Assembly (NCBI RefSeq): GCF_001411555.2 | Contig: NC_049907.1 | Span: 35,609,866-35,673,865, forward strand | Direction: 5' to 3' | DNA: 64,000 nt | From: Juglans regia | Lineage: Eukaryota > Streptophyta > Magnoliopsida > Fagales > Juglandaceae | Part shown: piece after piece, positions 47,661 to 60,610 of the stretch | Layout: every line of letters starts with the position of its first letter | How positions within the stretch are numbered: position 1 is the stretch's first letter | The notes under the pieces: model-generated | The model's database searches: none | What the model was told of the DNA's origin: nothing | The model's input: only the letters and a program-made list of their open reading frames with translations | Program-made: the position numbers and the translations under genes

Positions 47661-49819
47661 CTAATTGTTGGCCTGTCTCAGCATCCGTAAAATGGAAAGG
47701 AACAGGTTCAGGATGTCGAGATAAAGATTAACGGAGGCCCAAATGTACTCGTCATAAGTGTAGCGCTTGATTAGGTTGTCAGTGTCATAAACGATGTAGC
47801 CCGAGAAAATTATGGCACCAATTGCACCATAAATTGCAACAGATACCGAGCCAAGCGGGAAGAACATCTACATGACAAAACGAGATCCACCAAGTCAGAT
47901 CGATACCGCACATGGAAGTGCATGTGAATATGTTTCAGGTTTAACTAATTAAGAACATGCCCAGGTAAATGAAAGCAGGCATCTGACCTGGATAAAACCA
48001 GTAAGGATAAGGACAAAGAGGCTGGTGAATAAGATTGGTCCAAGATAGCTGAAGTCCTTGCCCTTCTTAGATGCCCAGAAGGTGTAACCAGTTAAGGAGG
48101 AAACGACAGCTGAGGTTAAAATTAATGCTTCAAGCACAAGTTTTCCTGCAGGCACCCAATGTAAGAGGATAGTCAGATCACCACCCTAAGAACCTGTATT
48201 TCATCCTAGAATCTCTACAGGCAATTTAAAGGGGGAAAGAAATATACTGACCATCCGTATTCGCACAGCTTACACCTACTGTGAGGCTCAGCGACATGGT
48301 GAAGAGTCCAAGGAAGATAAAGTTCAGGGGATGCTTTTGTTGATACATATACAGGGGCCACAACACTGCAAATACTTGGATTGGTTAAAAATATGAAGGT
48401 AGCATAGCAATAACAAAACAAGACACAAGAAGGATCCAACCAAGTCCTCCAGAAGTGAAATTGACTAAGGGTAGCACAGCTGATATAAATTTGTTTACCG
48501 ATAAAAAAAAAGTATCTGTAGAGCTCACTCAAAATTATACATAAAACTTCAACTGTACATATATAGGTTTGAATTATCCCCGGTGAGAATTCTATTAGCA
48601 AGAAAGCTCCAATTATCACACTTCTCATCGGTGGGGTATAATTTTTTTTTTTTTTTTATAAGTAAGAAAGAATTTTATTCATCGAATGAAATAGGTAAAG
48701 CCCCTGCATACAGGAATCATACAAAAGAAAACACCTAATTACATTCTATAAAGAAGAAAACGAAAACAGGAAATCATGAACAGAATCTCCATTAAGCATT
48801 ATAGCTGAAAACCATTGACATAAATAAAACACAAAGAATTTCCAGATTTCATCCATAGTTCGCTCCTTGTTATTAAAACATCTCTCATTCCTTTCCCACC
48901 AAATACACCACATAAGACACAGAGGAACCATCTTCCACACAGCAGCCACTTGAGGATAACTTTGAATTCCGGTCCAACACGCAAGCAGATCCACTACTTT
49001 CATAGGCATCACCCAAGCCAACCCAACTCTACTGAAATCCATATATTTTTGTTAAATCGGCATCAACCACAAAGAGGGTAGAAAAGGGTTTGGAATTTTT
49101 TTTTTTTTCAGTAGAAAAGGGTTTGGAAATCCTTTTAAACCCTTTTTTTTTTAATAAGTAGTTCTGTTAAACACTTATCTTGCCGGGTAGCAGAAGTCAA
49201 CGGGATTCTCAAGTCCTAATCTAAGGCTTTTCCAATAAGCAAACATCGGATTGCAAGAAGTTTATATTGGGGATTGTCAAATGCCCATCAAACAGAGCCC
49301 AATCGCACACTCTTGCTGCAAGCCCTCTTTTCTAATAAGAAAACCATCTTTACATCTAATTTTGCAAGCAGTAGACAGAATCATAATACCAAAAATTTTA
49401 AATCTAACAGCAAAAACCAACCAACCAAAACAAAGTCAATTCATAAAATTCCCATATCACCGGAAAATACGTACTTACGCATAAGTAGGTGTGTGAACAT
49501 GAATAAAGGGTGAGGAAAAAAGGAATCCAAAGCAAGGATCTGAGGAGTTAGGTTACGTACAGACGAGGGGAAGGAACATGAGGAAGAGCAACAACCCGGA
49601 ATTGCCCCGGAGGAGATCGTTGACGGCAGGTGAGAGAACGGTGACGGAAGAGACGATGGTGGTGAGGACGAGCTGGGCAGCGAGAATACCGTAGACCTTG
49701 CGGATAAAACCCCATCGGAGCTGGTTCTCGCCGGGGCTAAGACCAGGGTATAGGGTCTCACCGGACTCTAGGTCTACCTCCTCACCACCCTTCGTGCTAA
49801 CACCCGCGTATCCGTACAT
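47661..49819 (-). CDS. LFG: LIFEGUARD-type BI-1-like membrane protein (TMBIM family)
   Basis: Four exons in order: 49561-49819, 48252-48365, 47988-48145, 47661-47867. They total 738 nt, 245 residues, the normal LFG size. The soluble N-terminus (MYGYAGVSTKGGEEVDLESG) leads into LRWGFIRKVYGILAAQLVLTTIV, the start of a run of about seven hydrophobic helices. Family hallmarks are LLWPLYMYQQKHPLNFIFL, WASKKGKDFSYLGP and the C-terminal YDTDNLIKRY plus LYLDILNLFLSILR, with the conserved acidic residues of the family. Family knowledge: these proteins sit in ER or Golgi membranes, modulate calcium leak and cell death, and in plants affect powdery mildew susceptibility. The ATG at 49819 follows a CT microsatellite leader. 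The paralogue is not fixed; LFG4-like is a guess. Confidence 0.93.
48640..49045 (-). mobile_element. LINE 3' fragment in LFG intron 1
   Basis: The - strand encodes MDFSRVGLAWVMPMKVVDLL, then MWCIWWERNERCFNNKERTMDEIWKF and VHDFLFSFSSL, the usual end of plant LINE ORF2. A poly-A (T-run 48641-48657 on the + strand) marks the 3' end. It is in the same orientation as the gene. Confidence 0.9.
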
Positions 49820-49820
49820 T

Positions 49821-49840
49821 CTCTCTCTCTCTCTCTCTCT
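49821..49840. repeat. (CT)n microsatellite in LFG 5' leader
   Basis: About ten CT units (GA on the coding strand) lie just upstream of the LFG start codon. Confidence 0.85.
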
Positions 49841-50892
49841 TCTGTTTTCTTTTCTTAGTGGGAAAGGGAAATGGAGGTGGTGAGGGTCGTCGTTGCCCGT
49901 TTTGAGGATCACTTTTTTTCCAGGTATAATTTCAAGATTTTAATCATTTTAAATAAATAATTTTCCCCCGATTAATTTCCAGACATAATTTAAATTTTAA
50001 AAGAGAAAAATGTTAAATATATTTAAAAAAAATTTATAAAAAAATTTATTTCTCTATTAGTTATTCATATGTTAAAAATTAATTTTAAATTTTAAAAAAA
50101 ATAAACAAAATAAATCTTATAAATATAAATATAAATAAAATTGTAAGTACATATAATATTACGTATAAAAATTTAAAAAATATTATTTTGATAACTTATA
50201 TATTTAATTTAATTTTTTAATTTTTTTTACTTAATAATTAAGAAAATAATTATTAATATGTTGATATATTTTTATATTTTTTTAAAAATATTTTAAAATG
50301 ATAAAAAAATATAAATAAAAAAATTAAATAAGAAATGAAAAGATGAATTTGTGGGAGGCAGCCTAGCGCTGCTCTAAAAATTTTAAAGAACAAAGCGTAA
50401 ATTGTTTTCACTATTAGATCATGCCTATTCCATTTTATTATCTTTGGAATCTACACCCATAATCACATCCAACCAATGATTAAATCGATAAGTCTAAAAA
50501 ATACATATATATAAATAAATATATAATAATGCCAAGAACATTCAACGTTAAGTGTAATGTAAAATCAAGGAGAATCGGTCTTAACGCGTTTACTAGGTGT
50601 TAATAATATTATTTTATTTAAAGTTTTATTTGGGGTTGGTGTGGTGGAAGTAATGAGTAAAAGTATGGTGGGAAGAGTAGAGGAAACGTTAAAAATCAAC
50701 TGGGAAATGAATGTAACGTGGCAGCCAGCCAGCCAGCCATTTGGATGGATCATGGCAAATTTCTTAGCATTCTCGGAGTTGCAGAACCATCTTGGATTGT
50801 TTGTTTTCTTCTTTCAATTTAAGGTAAGGCCAACCACAGGATTTGGCGGCTTCTTCCTTTCAAAATCAAAACAAATGAAGAAGTAAGAACTA

Positions 50893-51904
50893 ACGCCGGT
50901 TTGGATACACAATTTAGACGATATGAGAGGATATAATTTGGATTTTTTAAGATTTAATAAAAAAAAATATTAAAATCATAATTAGGTCTTTTCAATTGGA
51001 ATTTTGACTGATTTTTTTTTATTTAATGATTAAGTAATTATTTTTTTATTGATGTTATTAAAAAAATAATATTTAAAAAGGAAAAAAATGCATAAAAAAA
51101 ACTAAAAAAAAAAAAAAAAGAAATACATTGGGTGGGATCACAGTCAGGATCCTCCATGTATGGGTGTAGAAGCACTCTTTGATAAAGAGGTGGATCCCAC
51201 AATGATTGTGTGATAGTTATAAATATATTAATAAAAAATAATATTTATGAGTAATTAAAAAATCTATCATAAATAAATTTAAATCCTAAAACATATTAGG
51301 AAGTTGTTGGCTGAAATTACTCTATAATTCTAAAAAACAAATTCTCTTTTTTAAAAGATATTATTCTTAAAGATATTATTATTCTAAAATATAATTTAAA
51401 TCCCAAAATATATTGGGAAGTTATTGACCGAAGTTTATAATTTCTTTTTTTTTAAAAGATATTTTTATCTCTTTATTTTGCTATATATAAGAAAGTCATC
51501 ATTTTTTATCTAATTATAAATTATAATAATTATGATTATTGTACAAAATAAGTATATGAATTATGTTGTAGATTTGTTTTAAAAAATTTATTAATTTCGA
51601 ATTTTCTAATAAAATCCCAAAATGCACTTGTATTCAATACTCACAAAATTATCAATTTCTTTGTGAAAATATATTATTCTAATAATGACTTATTGATTGT
51701 TCTATTTTAATTACAAAGAAATTTTTTCTACTGTGGAATTATTTTTACTGTTCATGTCAAAAAATAATGAGATGAATTTGAAAACTTAGATATGAAACAG
51801 AGATATGAAATTAACCATTTGGATAGACAAAACTATCTCATCCATATAGACTAGAAGAAATTAACCATAGTTTCATCTCATCTGACAAACCAAACTGGGC
51901 CTCA
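50893..51904. mobile_element. Possible split MITE (GTTTGGAT-type ends about 1 kb apart)
   Basis: The left edge AACGCCGGTTTGGATAC and the right edge TCATCTCATCTGACAAACCAAACTGGGCC are an imperfect inverted pair of the local MITE family, but the spacing (about 1 kb) is far more than the usual 175-185 bp. The middle is AT-rich filler. It may be one MITE split by other sequence, or two unrelated solo ends. Confidence 0.35.
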
Positions 51905-52109
51905 AGCAACAATCTTGAAGTTAGAAACTAACACAGTCAGATAGTTTTCTAGAAAAATTAGCCTAATTTAAAAGCACTCCACATATGTTAAAACACAAGA
52001 CATGTTAGGTTGGTTGTCAACATATGGTTGGCACATTAGTATCAGAAAACAACACACAAGATGAAACGTGAATACACATGCAAAGAAATGACCTGAAAAG
52101 ATGAACAAT

Positions 52110-52260
52110 TAAGAATGACACTCATACATGTACAACATTTTTTACAACCATATTTCAAAACGAAGGTATTTACATAAAGTGATGTTACTTTACAAAAATC
52201 CTTCGTTTAAAACATAATTGTATAAAAGGTTGTAAAAATGGTTGTATGTTTATCATTTTC
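52110..52260. mobile_element. Foldback MITE, about 150 bp
   Basis: The left arm (AGAATGACACTCATACATGTACAA, in parts) and right arm (GTTGTATGTTTATCATT) are inverted, and ACATTTTTTACAACCAT is complemented by ATGGTTGTAAAAA-type sequence. Non-coding. Confidence 0.55.
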
Positions 52261-52714
52261 CGTCCAGCTACTTTCTTTACCTCCATGTAAAAAAAGTTAA
52301 AAAAAGAAAAATGTATTCGATGAAGTTCAACCACAAAATTGTACTACGATTAAATGTAGATTATTAAGTAATGTAAACGTGATGAGCCCTTAGAATATTG
52401 GCATAAATAGGAATTAACACAAGGAAATTGATAATATTGGGAATAAGACCTTAGAAAAAGAGCAAATACGACATTTGTTTTAGCAAGACAGACCAAAACC
52501 TGGTATTTGTGTGTGCTAATTCTACTAATTAATGCATGTCCTACAAGCAAGATGATTCTTACAGAGAAGGAAGAAAATAACCTTGTGATTGGGCCCAATA
52601 CACAGACACCAGCTGTCCTACAGCTGAAAGGATTTTGAATCTTTGATATATCGTAGTATACTGAAAATTTGAAATGTCTCCTTTCCATTTTTCACATCCT
52701 TTATTTCGAACGAG

Positions 52715-53300
52715 TCAACGACTCAAGGGAAATCCCAAGCAACATCTACGTATAGACTCCAAAAAGGATTAGTTATGGTTACAATTAGAATCCCTTGGAA
52801 GACTCAAGACTAACAGTTCTAGTTGAGATTGACCACGATAGCATTTTTAACGACTTGAGGAAGGCCCAAGTCATATCTAAGCCTATACTCTAAAATGAAT
52901 AGTAAATGTTACATCTAGAGCTCATTGAAATCATTATAAAGAGCAAAAATTTCTTTTTTTCCAAATAATGTGGAATCTATTAACCACATTCCTATACTCA
53001 CTCAGTACAAGGCATAATGATCTCCCTTCCTAGTTCTTCAACGTCTTCATCAAATCATTCTATCATAGGTGGCATGACACAAATCCCACACTTTTGATAG
53101 GAATTGGCTATAATATCATTTGTAACTATCTAAAGAAGGCTTAAGCTACATCTAACCCTAGACTTCAAAATAATTAGTTGATGTTACAATTGGAATCCCT
53201 TGAAATTATTATACAGAGCAAGAATTTTTCCCTTAAGAGCAATATGAAATCTCATTCACCACCTTCTTATACTCACTTAGTACAGGGTATCCCAATCACC
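52715..53300. repeat. Degenerate repeat, units at 52718, 52850 and 53125
   Basis: CGACTCAAGG/CGACTTGAGGAA and related AAGAAGGC starts are followed each time by CAACATCTA-like, GACTYCAAAA and GTTACAATTAGAATCCCTTG-like segments. The third unit repeats TACTCACTTAGTACAGGG after the second's TACTCACTCAGTACAAGG, about 275 bp apart. The origin is not clear; possibly part of a retroelement. Confidence 0.5.
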
Positions 53301-54127
53301 CTTATCTTTTCAAGTAAGACAACTACATTCACATGGGCTTTTATTAGAAAAATATGTGCCTTGAGGCAGTGGAGATTTAATTAAGAACTGAGTTCTTGTG
53401 ACTACTAAATTTAACTCAGTTGATTTGATTTAAGCCAAAAACTCAAACAATCACACCAACCATGCATGCTGCATTCTCAATCACATGCATTGTACAACTT
53501 ATTCTTCCATTCTTTCTAACTTTTCTACCCTCCAAAACTTTCTTCCTCTAACAAACATACTGCTAAGATTGCTCATTTTATACAACAATCAGTTCACTAG
53601 CTTAGCAATGCAGAAAAGCCAACAAGTTGTTCTTTTTTTTTTGGTTCCATCCGCAAATTAAGTACCAATGATTAAAATCCCCCTAGAGAGAGAATTTATC
53701 CTACCTGAACTTTTTGAAAGAAAAAAAAAACAATGAAAAATGATATAGCACTTCCATACTTATTCATTTCAAGTAAAATAATGACATCTCCACAATAAGA
53801 CAGAAAAATGAGATCATTAGAATTACCTCAAGTGAAAATCTCAGCACCAAAGGAACCTATACCTGCAATATCCTTCATGTGTTCAAGATTGTAAACCGCA
53901 TAAGAAGTTTTCTAGAAATATCTCATGGAATCTTAACACATTATGGCAGACATAAGGAAAGGAAAACAATTTGTATCAAAGACTACAATGAGGCATCTAG
54001 AGAAGCTATAACATACATTAATGCCTCGTGTAACTGTTTGCAAAGGGCTAGAATATATAAAAGTAGCAATTTGATTTTCCTGATTAGAAACAAAGTATGA
54101 AACTGCATGATGTCATATACAATTTTT

Positions 54128-54935
54128 TTTCTTTTTTATAGGTAAACAGAACTTTATTAATCAAAGAATTAGGTAAAGCCCAATAAAAATAAGAAAACAC
54201 TGTGTGCCCTAATTAAGAAAGTGCCAAAGAAATGAGAAAGTCATAAAGGTTAATGCCATTAAAATCAACAGCAATGGCCCAGGTACAAAGAGTAGTGTAA
54301 AATAAAGTTTTAAGTTCCTCTAATGATCTCTCTTTATCTTCAAACGTCCTCGCATTACGCTCCTACCACAAGCACCACATGATGCAAATAGGAATTATCT
54401 TCCAAACCGCTTTAATCTACTACATGCCTCCTATATTTGTCCAGTTGGCCAGCACTACCACTACAGTCTCTGGCATAACCCAAGCCAACTCGACTAGACC
54501 GATCACCACATTCCATGAAACCCTTACTGTCTCGCAATGTAAAAGAAAATGGTCCACTGACTCTCTCCTTCCCTACACATGCAACACCAATTTGCTATGG
54601 TAAGCCTCATTTTCCTCAAATTATCAATAGTGAGGATTTTTCCCAATGTTGTTGTCCACACGAAAAAAATAGTTTTGGGGGATGCCTTGTGTCTCCAAAG
54701 TCTTTTTCCAAGGAAAATAAGAGTTAGGCTATTGACCGAGAACCTATAAAAAGAGTGAACCGAAAAAGCACCTTTCCCAGCAGGTGACCACCACAATCCA
54801 TCCTCTTGTTGATTGCTCGGTTTAACGGACTACAAGAGGCTGTAAAAATCTGCAAAAGTGCTCATCTCCCAATCTCGTGCTGCTCTACTAAAACTGATAT
54901 CCCAATGGATCTGTCCACCCAAAAACCCCCATGAC
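54128..54935 (-). pseudogene. LINE ORF2 3' end beyond the hAT insertion
   Basis: Reads MWWSPAGKGAFSVHSFYRF, then LGKRLWRHKASPKTIFFVWTTTLGKIL and NWCCMCREGES (zinc-binding RT region, about 54796-54570). Then come LLVLPESVVVV-like and ARTFEDKERSLEELKTLFYTT frames down to the tail near 54190. It continues the ORF2 of 57710-60567. Confidence 0.8.
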
Positions 54936-54943
54936 ATCCGCCA

Positions 54944-57680
54944 CTAGGGGTGTAAGCTTGAACTGGAAAAACGTTCTGAACCGGACCGGACCGGCCCGAT
55001 TGGGCTGGTTTCCCAGTTTTCTAGTCCAGGTCCGGTTCATGCATTGCACAAACGGGCTGAACCCGATTCGGTTCTGGTTTCGTGGTTTTCGAGACCGGCC
55101 CAGTTAGAGGAAAAACTATATAAAAAATAATTATATATATATATAAGTTTTATACAAAAATATTATTATACAAAATATTTTATATATATAAGTTTTATAT
55201 ATAATATATAAAAAGAAAGAAAATCACTCAAATATTATTACTAAATTTTGATAAGTACACAAGACATTAGTAGTTATACTAATATAGATTATAGTTATAG
55301 TTTTACTAATATAATTATACTAAACTACTATAACTAATACTAAGATATAACTAATACTAATAGTCTAATATATACTATAGTTATACGTATACTAATATAG
55401 ACTATAATTATACTTATACTAATATACTAATAAAGAAGAACCAAACCATTGAAGAAATTCAAGAAACCAATAGGAAACGACGCCGTTTCCTCTCCAAATG
55501 TCCAGAAACCAATAGGGAACGATGTCGTTTAGACTCCACGAAGGTGCAAAGAATGCCTGAATAAATTCAATAAACCTTAGAACCTGCCTTCCTCACCTCT
55601 TTGCCTCACTCTCTGCCTCGCCTCCTTGCCTCTCTGCCTCTCTCTCGTTGTTGAACGGTCAAACCTCACTGTCGAACCTCGCCGCCTCGCCTTTCTGCCT
55701 CTTTCTCATCTTTGAACGATCGAACCTGCCGAACTCGCTTTGACCCCCTCACAGACTTACGACCTCATCTCATGGTAATGTTTCTCCATTTGTTTTTCAT
55801 TTCATTACTTGTTTTTTAAACTTGATATAAATCATTAGGATTTTGTGATTGTGTTATAGATCAAAGGTGTGTTTGATTTGGGCCTACTTGACTAATGATC
55901 ACATAGATCAGAGGTGTGTTATGGCATGTAGATCAGAGGTTTGTGATTGTGTTATAATTATTAGGGTTTTGTGATTGTGAGTCTGTGATTGTGAAATTAC
56001 CCGAAAGTGCAATGTTATTAAGGTATGTGGGGGACATGTACTTGACCTTACTGATGAATTATGGCATGTAGATCAGAGGTATGTTTGATTTGGGCCAACT
56101 TGACTAATGATCACATAGATCAAAGGTGTGTGCATGTAGATCAGAGGTTTGTTTTGGTTCAGTTCTTCTACCTCGATTAACATTCGCACTTTGATGGATG
56201 ATGTTTGAGGAGTTTGAGAAATTTGATATAGTTATGTAAAAGCATTTACCTATTCTTTAACTGTGTCTAAAGTGTATATTATATTAGTAATTTGTTTTAA
56301 TTGTTATGCTTATTATTTTTTTCCCCTTTTGTGTTGAGCTCATGGAAGACCTAGGGAGTTCTTCAAGACCTACTTCTTTGGTTGGAGATGATTTGGACTT
56401 TTAATTTGTTGAACTTTTAATTTGGACTTGTAATTTGTTGGACTTTTGGTATTTGGACTTGTAATTTTTTGAACATTTGGACTTGTAATTTAGACTTTTG
56501 GAATTTGGACTTGTAATTTGTTAGACTTTTAGACATTTTTCTTTTCAGTTCTTCTACAGGTACACGGGGGGAACCGGCTAACGTGATTATGCCACGTCAG
56601 CTGATATATTATTAAAAAAAAGAAAAAAAGAAAAGAGACGATAAACACAAAATGAGAGGGAAGTTCGGAAATGAAATTGCAAAAGTAGAGCAGAACTTGT
56701 GTGAAACTTTGAAAGCCACCGAATCCACCAAAATCCCATCGTTAGCGTCGTTCTATTTAGGCATCGTTGTGGGAAGGCACTGAAAGCCCATAGCATGCCA
56801 TCTCGTATCTATTTTCACTTTTGAAAAATAAACACAACTAGTAATAAATCCCAATGGCAGCAGTGACACTAGATGAGGTCAAATAAACTGAGAAAGAGAT
56901 CATTCTCCTCATATTATCCAGAAAAGAAAATTTTCATTTTGTTTTTTGGATTTTCAACCTCAAAATTATTGAAATTGAAAAAACCAAAAGATCCCAATGG
57001 TTTAAATTTCTCCAAGAATCTGCCATTTTCTAAGGAACTTGTTCAAAATATTTGTTGATTATCATAAAACAAAGACGAAGTTCTTCGTGGTGAAGAAGAT
57101 GGGAAGCAGAGAAGTTGTCGCCGTGGTGGCAGCTCTTCGTGGGTGGGGATGCTCTTGGTCGTTGGCTCTATGACGAAGATGAAGGGCAGTCTATCAATTA
57201 AGAGCTGCAAATGAAATGCAGCGTTGGGAGTCTATCTGCTTCTACACGCTGTAAATGAAATGCAGCCATTTCTAGCATCCACGTGGAGGCCCATGTACAT
57301 GGGGGGTACCCTCCCAAGTACAAATATAGTTTTTCTTTTCTTTTATTGCATATCTTTTTCTTCAGATTTTTTAAAAGCAATTTTTAGTAAACCAGATTTT
57401 TTTAGTAAAACAAATTGCTTTTTAGTAAATCAAATTTTTTTAACAGTATTAGTAATAGATTTTTTGAAGCAGTTTTTTTTATTAACAGATTTTAATGACA
57501 AACTAACATTTTAAAAAACTGAAAAATCGAACCGGACCAAATTGAAAATCGGTAAAACCGGAGACACCGGTTTAGAAGGGTACCGGTGCGTAATTGATTT
57601 TGAAAAATGTAAAACGGTACATACCGGTTTGATCATAAATTTTATCCAAAACGGGACTAAACCGGACCCATTACACCCAT
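54944..57680. mobile_element. hAT-superfamily element, non-autonomous, 2737 bp
   Basis: Flanked by a perfect 8-bp duplication ATCCGCCA (54936-54943 and 57681-57688), the hAT signature. The ends are imperfect inverted repeats: CTAGGGGTGTAAG on the left, ATGGGTGTAATGG on the right reverse-complemented. Sub-terminal CCGGACCGG-rich and ACCGGTTT-rich repeats are present at both ends. Removing it restores the LINE ORF2 reading EVAMADVMGVF in frame. No transposase domain is recognised; short frames inside have no known match. Confidence 0.9.
55857..56132. repeat. Duplicated block inside the hAT element
   Basis: A ~65-bp block (TTTGATTTGGGCC, then ACTTGACTAATGATCACATAGATCA) occurs at about 55857-55920 and again at about 56068-56132, 211 bp apart, with AGATCAGAGGT motifs scattered between. 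It looks like slippage or duplication in the degraded interior. Confidence 0.7.
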
Positions 57681-57709
57681 ATCCGCCATTGCAACTTCTT
57701 TATCACTAG

Positions 57710-60567
57710 CAATTTGGAAATATGACAGGAAAGAAACTTGTAGGGGGATATCCCCACACCAAATATATTTTCAGAATTTAATCTTAGAGCCCTCCCCCAA
57801 CTGGAATCGAGTGTGTCGAAGAAAACCCCCTAGCCTCTTCTAATGTATTTCCACAACCCCACTCCATATGCTCCTCTAACTTCTTTAGTACTCCTTCCCC
57901 CACAAATGCCTCCATATTTATTTTTAATCACCACCTTCCACAAGGCTTCTGGTTCTTTATTATATCTCCACAACCATTTTCCAAGTAACGCTCGATTAAA
58001 GGTCCTCTCATTTCTAATACCTAAACCACCATTAGAGATAGCACGACATACCATTTCCCACTTCACTAAATGGAAATTGAACTCCTCCCCCATGCCACCC
58101 TACAAGAAGTCACGTTGGAGCTTCTCAATTCGATATGCCACACTCGTGGATATACGAAAAAGTAATAAAAAAAATAAGTTGGGAAGTTAGAAAGTGTACT
58201 CTTGATCAAAGTGATCCTGTCGCCTTTCGATAAGTACATTATCTTCCATCCCGCTAATGTCTTCTCTATCTTCTCAATCATCGTCTCCCATATAGAGGAC
58301 GCCCTTGCAACCACCCCCAATGGAAGTCCCAAGTACGTCAAAGGAAGAGAGGCTATCTTACATCCCAACGTGCTAGCCAGCTGCCGTATATTAGGAACAT
58401 ATCCAATTGGAACCATCTCTGATTTATTTAAATTTACTTTCAAACCGTAGACTGTTTCAAAACAAAGCAGCAAGGCCTTCAACACTTGAATATGATTTTG
58501 GTCTGGTTTACAAAAAACAAGCGTATCATCTACAAACAACAAGTGAGATATATTAATGATACCCCTATGCGAGCTACCAATCGAAAAGCCATCCACAAAG
58601 CCATTATTAAGCAAAGCCGATGTCATTCTGCTTAAACCCTTTATCACAAAGACAAACAACAGAGGCGACATTGGATCGCCTTGTCTTAAGTCTCGCGAAC
58701 TATGAAAGAAACTAGCTGAGCTACCATTTATCAATACGGAAACTTTTACCGTTGATATGCACCAGCAAATCCAAGTCCGCCATCTCTTACCAAAACTGCA
58801 CCTCCCAAGGAGGTAGAGAAAAAAATACCAATTAACGTGATCATACGTTTTCTCCATATCAAGCTTGCAAATGATTCTTGTTATACCAACCTTTAGCCTA
58901 CTGTCTAGACATTCGTTAGCAGTAAGAAACCCATCTAGGATTTGCCTACCTTTAATAAAAGCATTTTTGGGTTTGGTGATGATCTTCCCTACTACCTCAC
59001 TCAGCCGATTTGCAAGTACTTTGGATATGATCTTGTAAACTCCATTCACTAAGCTAATGGGTTGAAAATCCTTAACCTCATTAGCCCCCCACCTTCTTTG
59101 GAATCAACGCAATGAAAGTGGTATTTAAGCTTTTCTCAAATTCTCCAAACACAAATAGCTCCTGAAACACCTTCATAAGATCTTCCTTGACAACATCCCA
59201 ACATTCTTGGAAGAAACCCATAGAGAATCCGTCAAGATCCGGAGCCTTGTCTTTTCCCATCTTCCTCACTACTTCAAAAACCTCATCCTCATAAAAAAAT
59301 CATTTCCATCCGAGATACATCACTCGGTCCAATGGTATCAAAAGCAAGGTCATCAAGGGAGGGTCGTCATCCCATTGGCTCGGATAGTAGTTGCTCATAG
59401 AAACCAACTCCTGTGAGAGTTTGCAATACTATGAAAGAACTTTGTGCTTCTATCTCTTTCCCTTAACCACAAAGCTCTTGATTTTTGCCGCCAAGATGTC
59501 TCTTCTAATAATATAATTCTCTCTAGCTCCGTCCCCAACAACGCTTTTTGATCTGATTCTTTCTGAGTAAGAGGCCTAGCCTCTTGGAGTCTCTCTATTT
59601 CCTGGATCTCTTTCAACTTGCTTTTCTTGTTTTCCCCTATGTCTCCGAATGATTGCATGTTCCACAACTTTAAGTCTCATTTTAACTCTTTCAATTTCCC
59701 CGCAAGGACCAAACTAGGGGTTCCCTCAATTTGGTACGAAGACCACCACTGCCTTACCCTTTCTACAAAACCTTCAGATTTCAGCTACATGTTTTCATAT
59801 TTGAAATACCGTTGTCCTCTACAGAGGCCACCACAATCAAGCATGATAAGCCATTGATCTGACCCAACACGATGCAAACACTTTTGCCAAACATCCAAGA
59901 AATGACTTTCTCATTCTGGCGATATTAAGAAGCGGTCCAACCGAGACCATGTCTGATTATTAGCCCATGTGGTTGTACCCCCAACTAGTGGCAGATCAAC
60001 CAAGTTTAACTCAGAGATGCACTTAGAGAACTCAACCATTGCTGGCCACCCTTTTCTATTACCTGAGGACTCACTTGGAAATCTAGAAACATTGAAATCT
60101 CCCACAATGCACTATGGAAGTTCCCACCAACTATGAACTCCTGCTAATTCGTCCCACAAAGATGTGTTATTGTCTAAGTTTGGCTCATATACACCTGCAA
60201 ATGCCCACAAAAAGTTATCCGACACAATCTTAAAAGAGCATGCAACTGAGTACATCCCTATGAAACCCTCCCTTTTTTCCACCACCCGTCTATCCCACAT
60301 AACCACAACCCCTCCTGACGCCCCAATCAAGGCCAAATAAACCCAATCCACATAAGCACAACTCCATAAGCTTCTTACAATTTTCCTATTGATCAAATTC
60401 AACTTAGTCTCTTGTAGACATACAATGTCTACCTTCCACTCACGAAGCAAATTTCTAATCTGCATACGTTTATTGACCTCATTGAGCCCACAGACGTTCC
60501 ACGACACAATTTTTGGTCTCATTGGGAAAAGGCCAGCCCCTTCCCTTTTGACTACTCCTGCTACCAC
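57710..60567 (-). pseudogene. LINE ORF2: endonuclease and reverse transcriptase (disrupted)
   Basis: Exonuclease/endonuclease/phosphatase domain: PKIVSWNVCGLNE (about 60519), then DIVCLQETKLN, GDFNVSRFPSE (about 60099) and SRLDRFLISPE. Then RT: KAPDLDGFSMGFFQECWD (about 59252), MNGVYKIISKVLANRL (59049), LRQGDPMSPLLFVF and SHLLFVDDTLVF (catalytic pair FVDD, about 58549-58530), then LTYLGLPLG. The zinc-binding part begins with FNFHLVKWEMVCRAISNGGLG (58083) and is broken by the hAT element. At least two in-frame stops interrupt it before the insertion. Confidence 0.9.
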
Positions 60568-60610
60568 TGCCCTCCGTATTCATTGACCACATCAAACTAT
60601 TGAGCTCACG

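Larger units (their letters stand above)
49841..54122. other. Intergenic region between LFG and LINE
   Basis: The LFG promoter should be in the first few hundred bases, where no specific element is called. Beyond it the DNA is extremely AT-rich (50000-50340, 51000-51700). It includes a split MITE (50893-51904), a foldback MITE (52110-52260) and a degenerate repeat (52715-53300). No gene is recognised; open frames here have no known motif. Confidence 0.55.
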
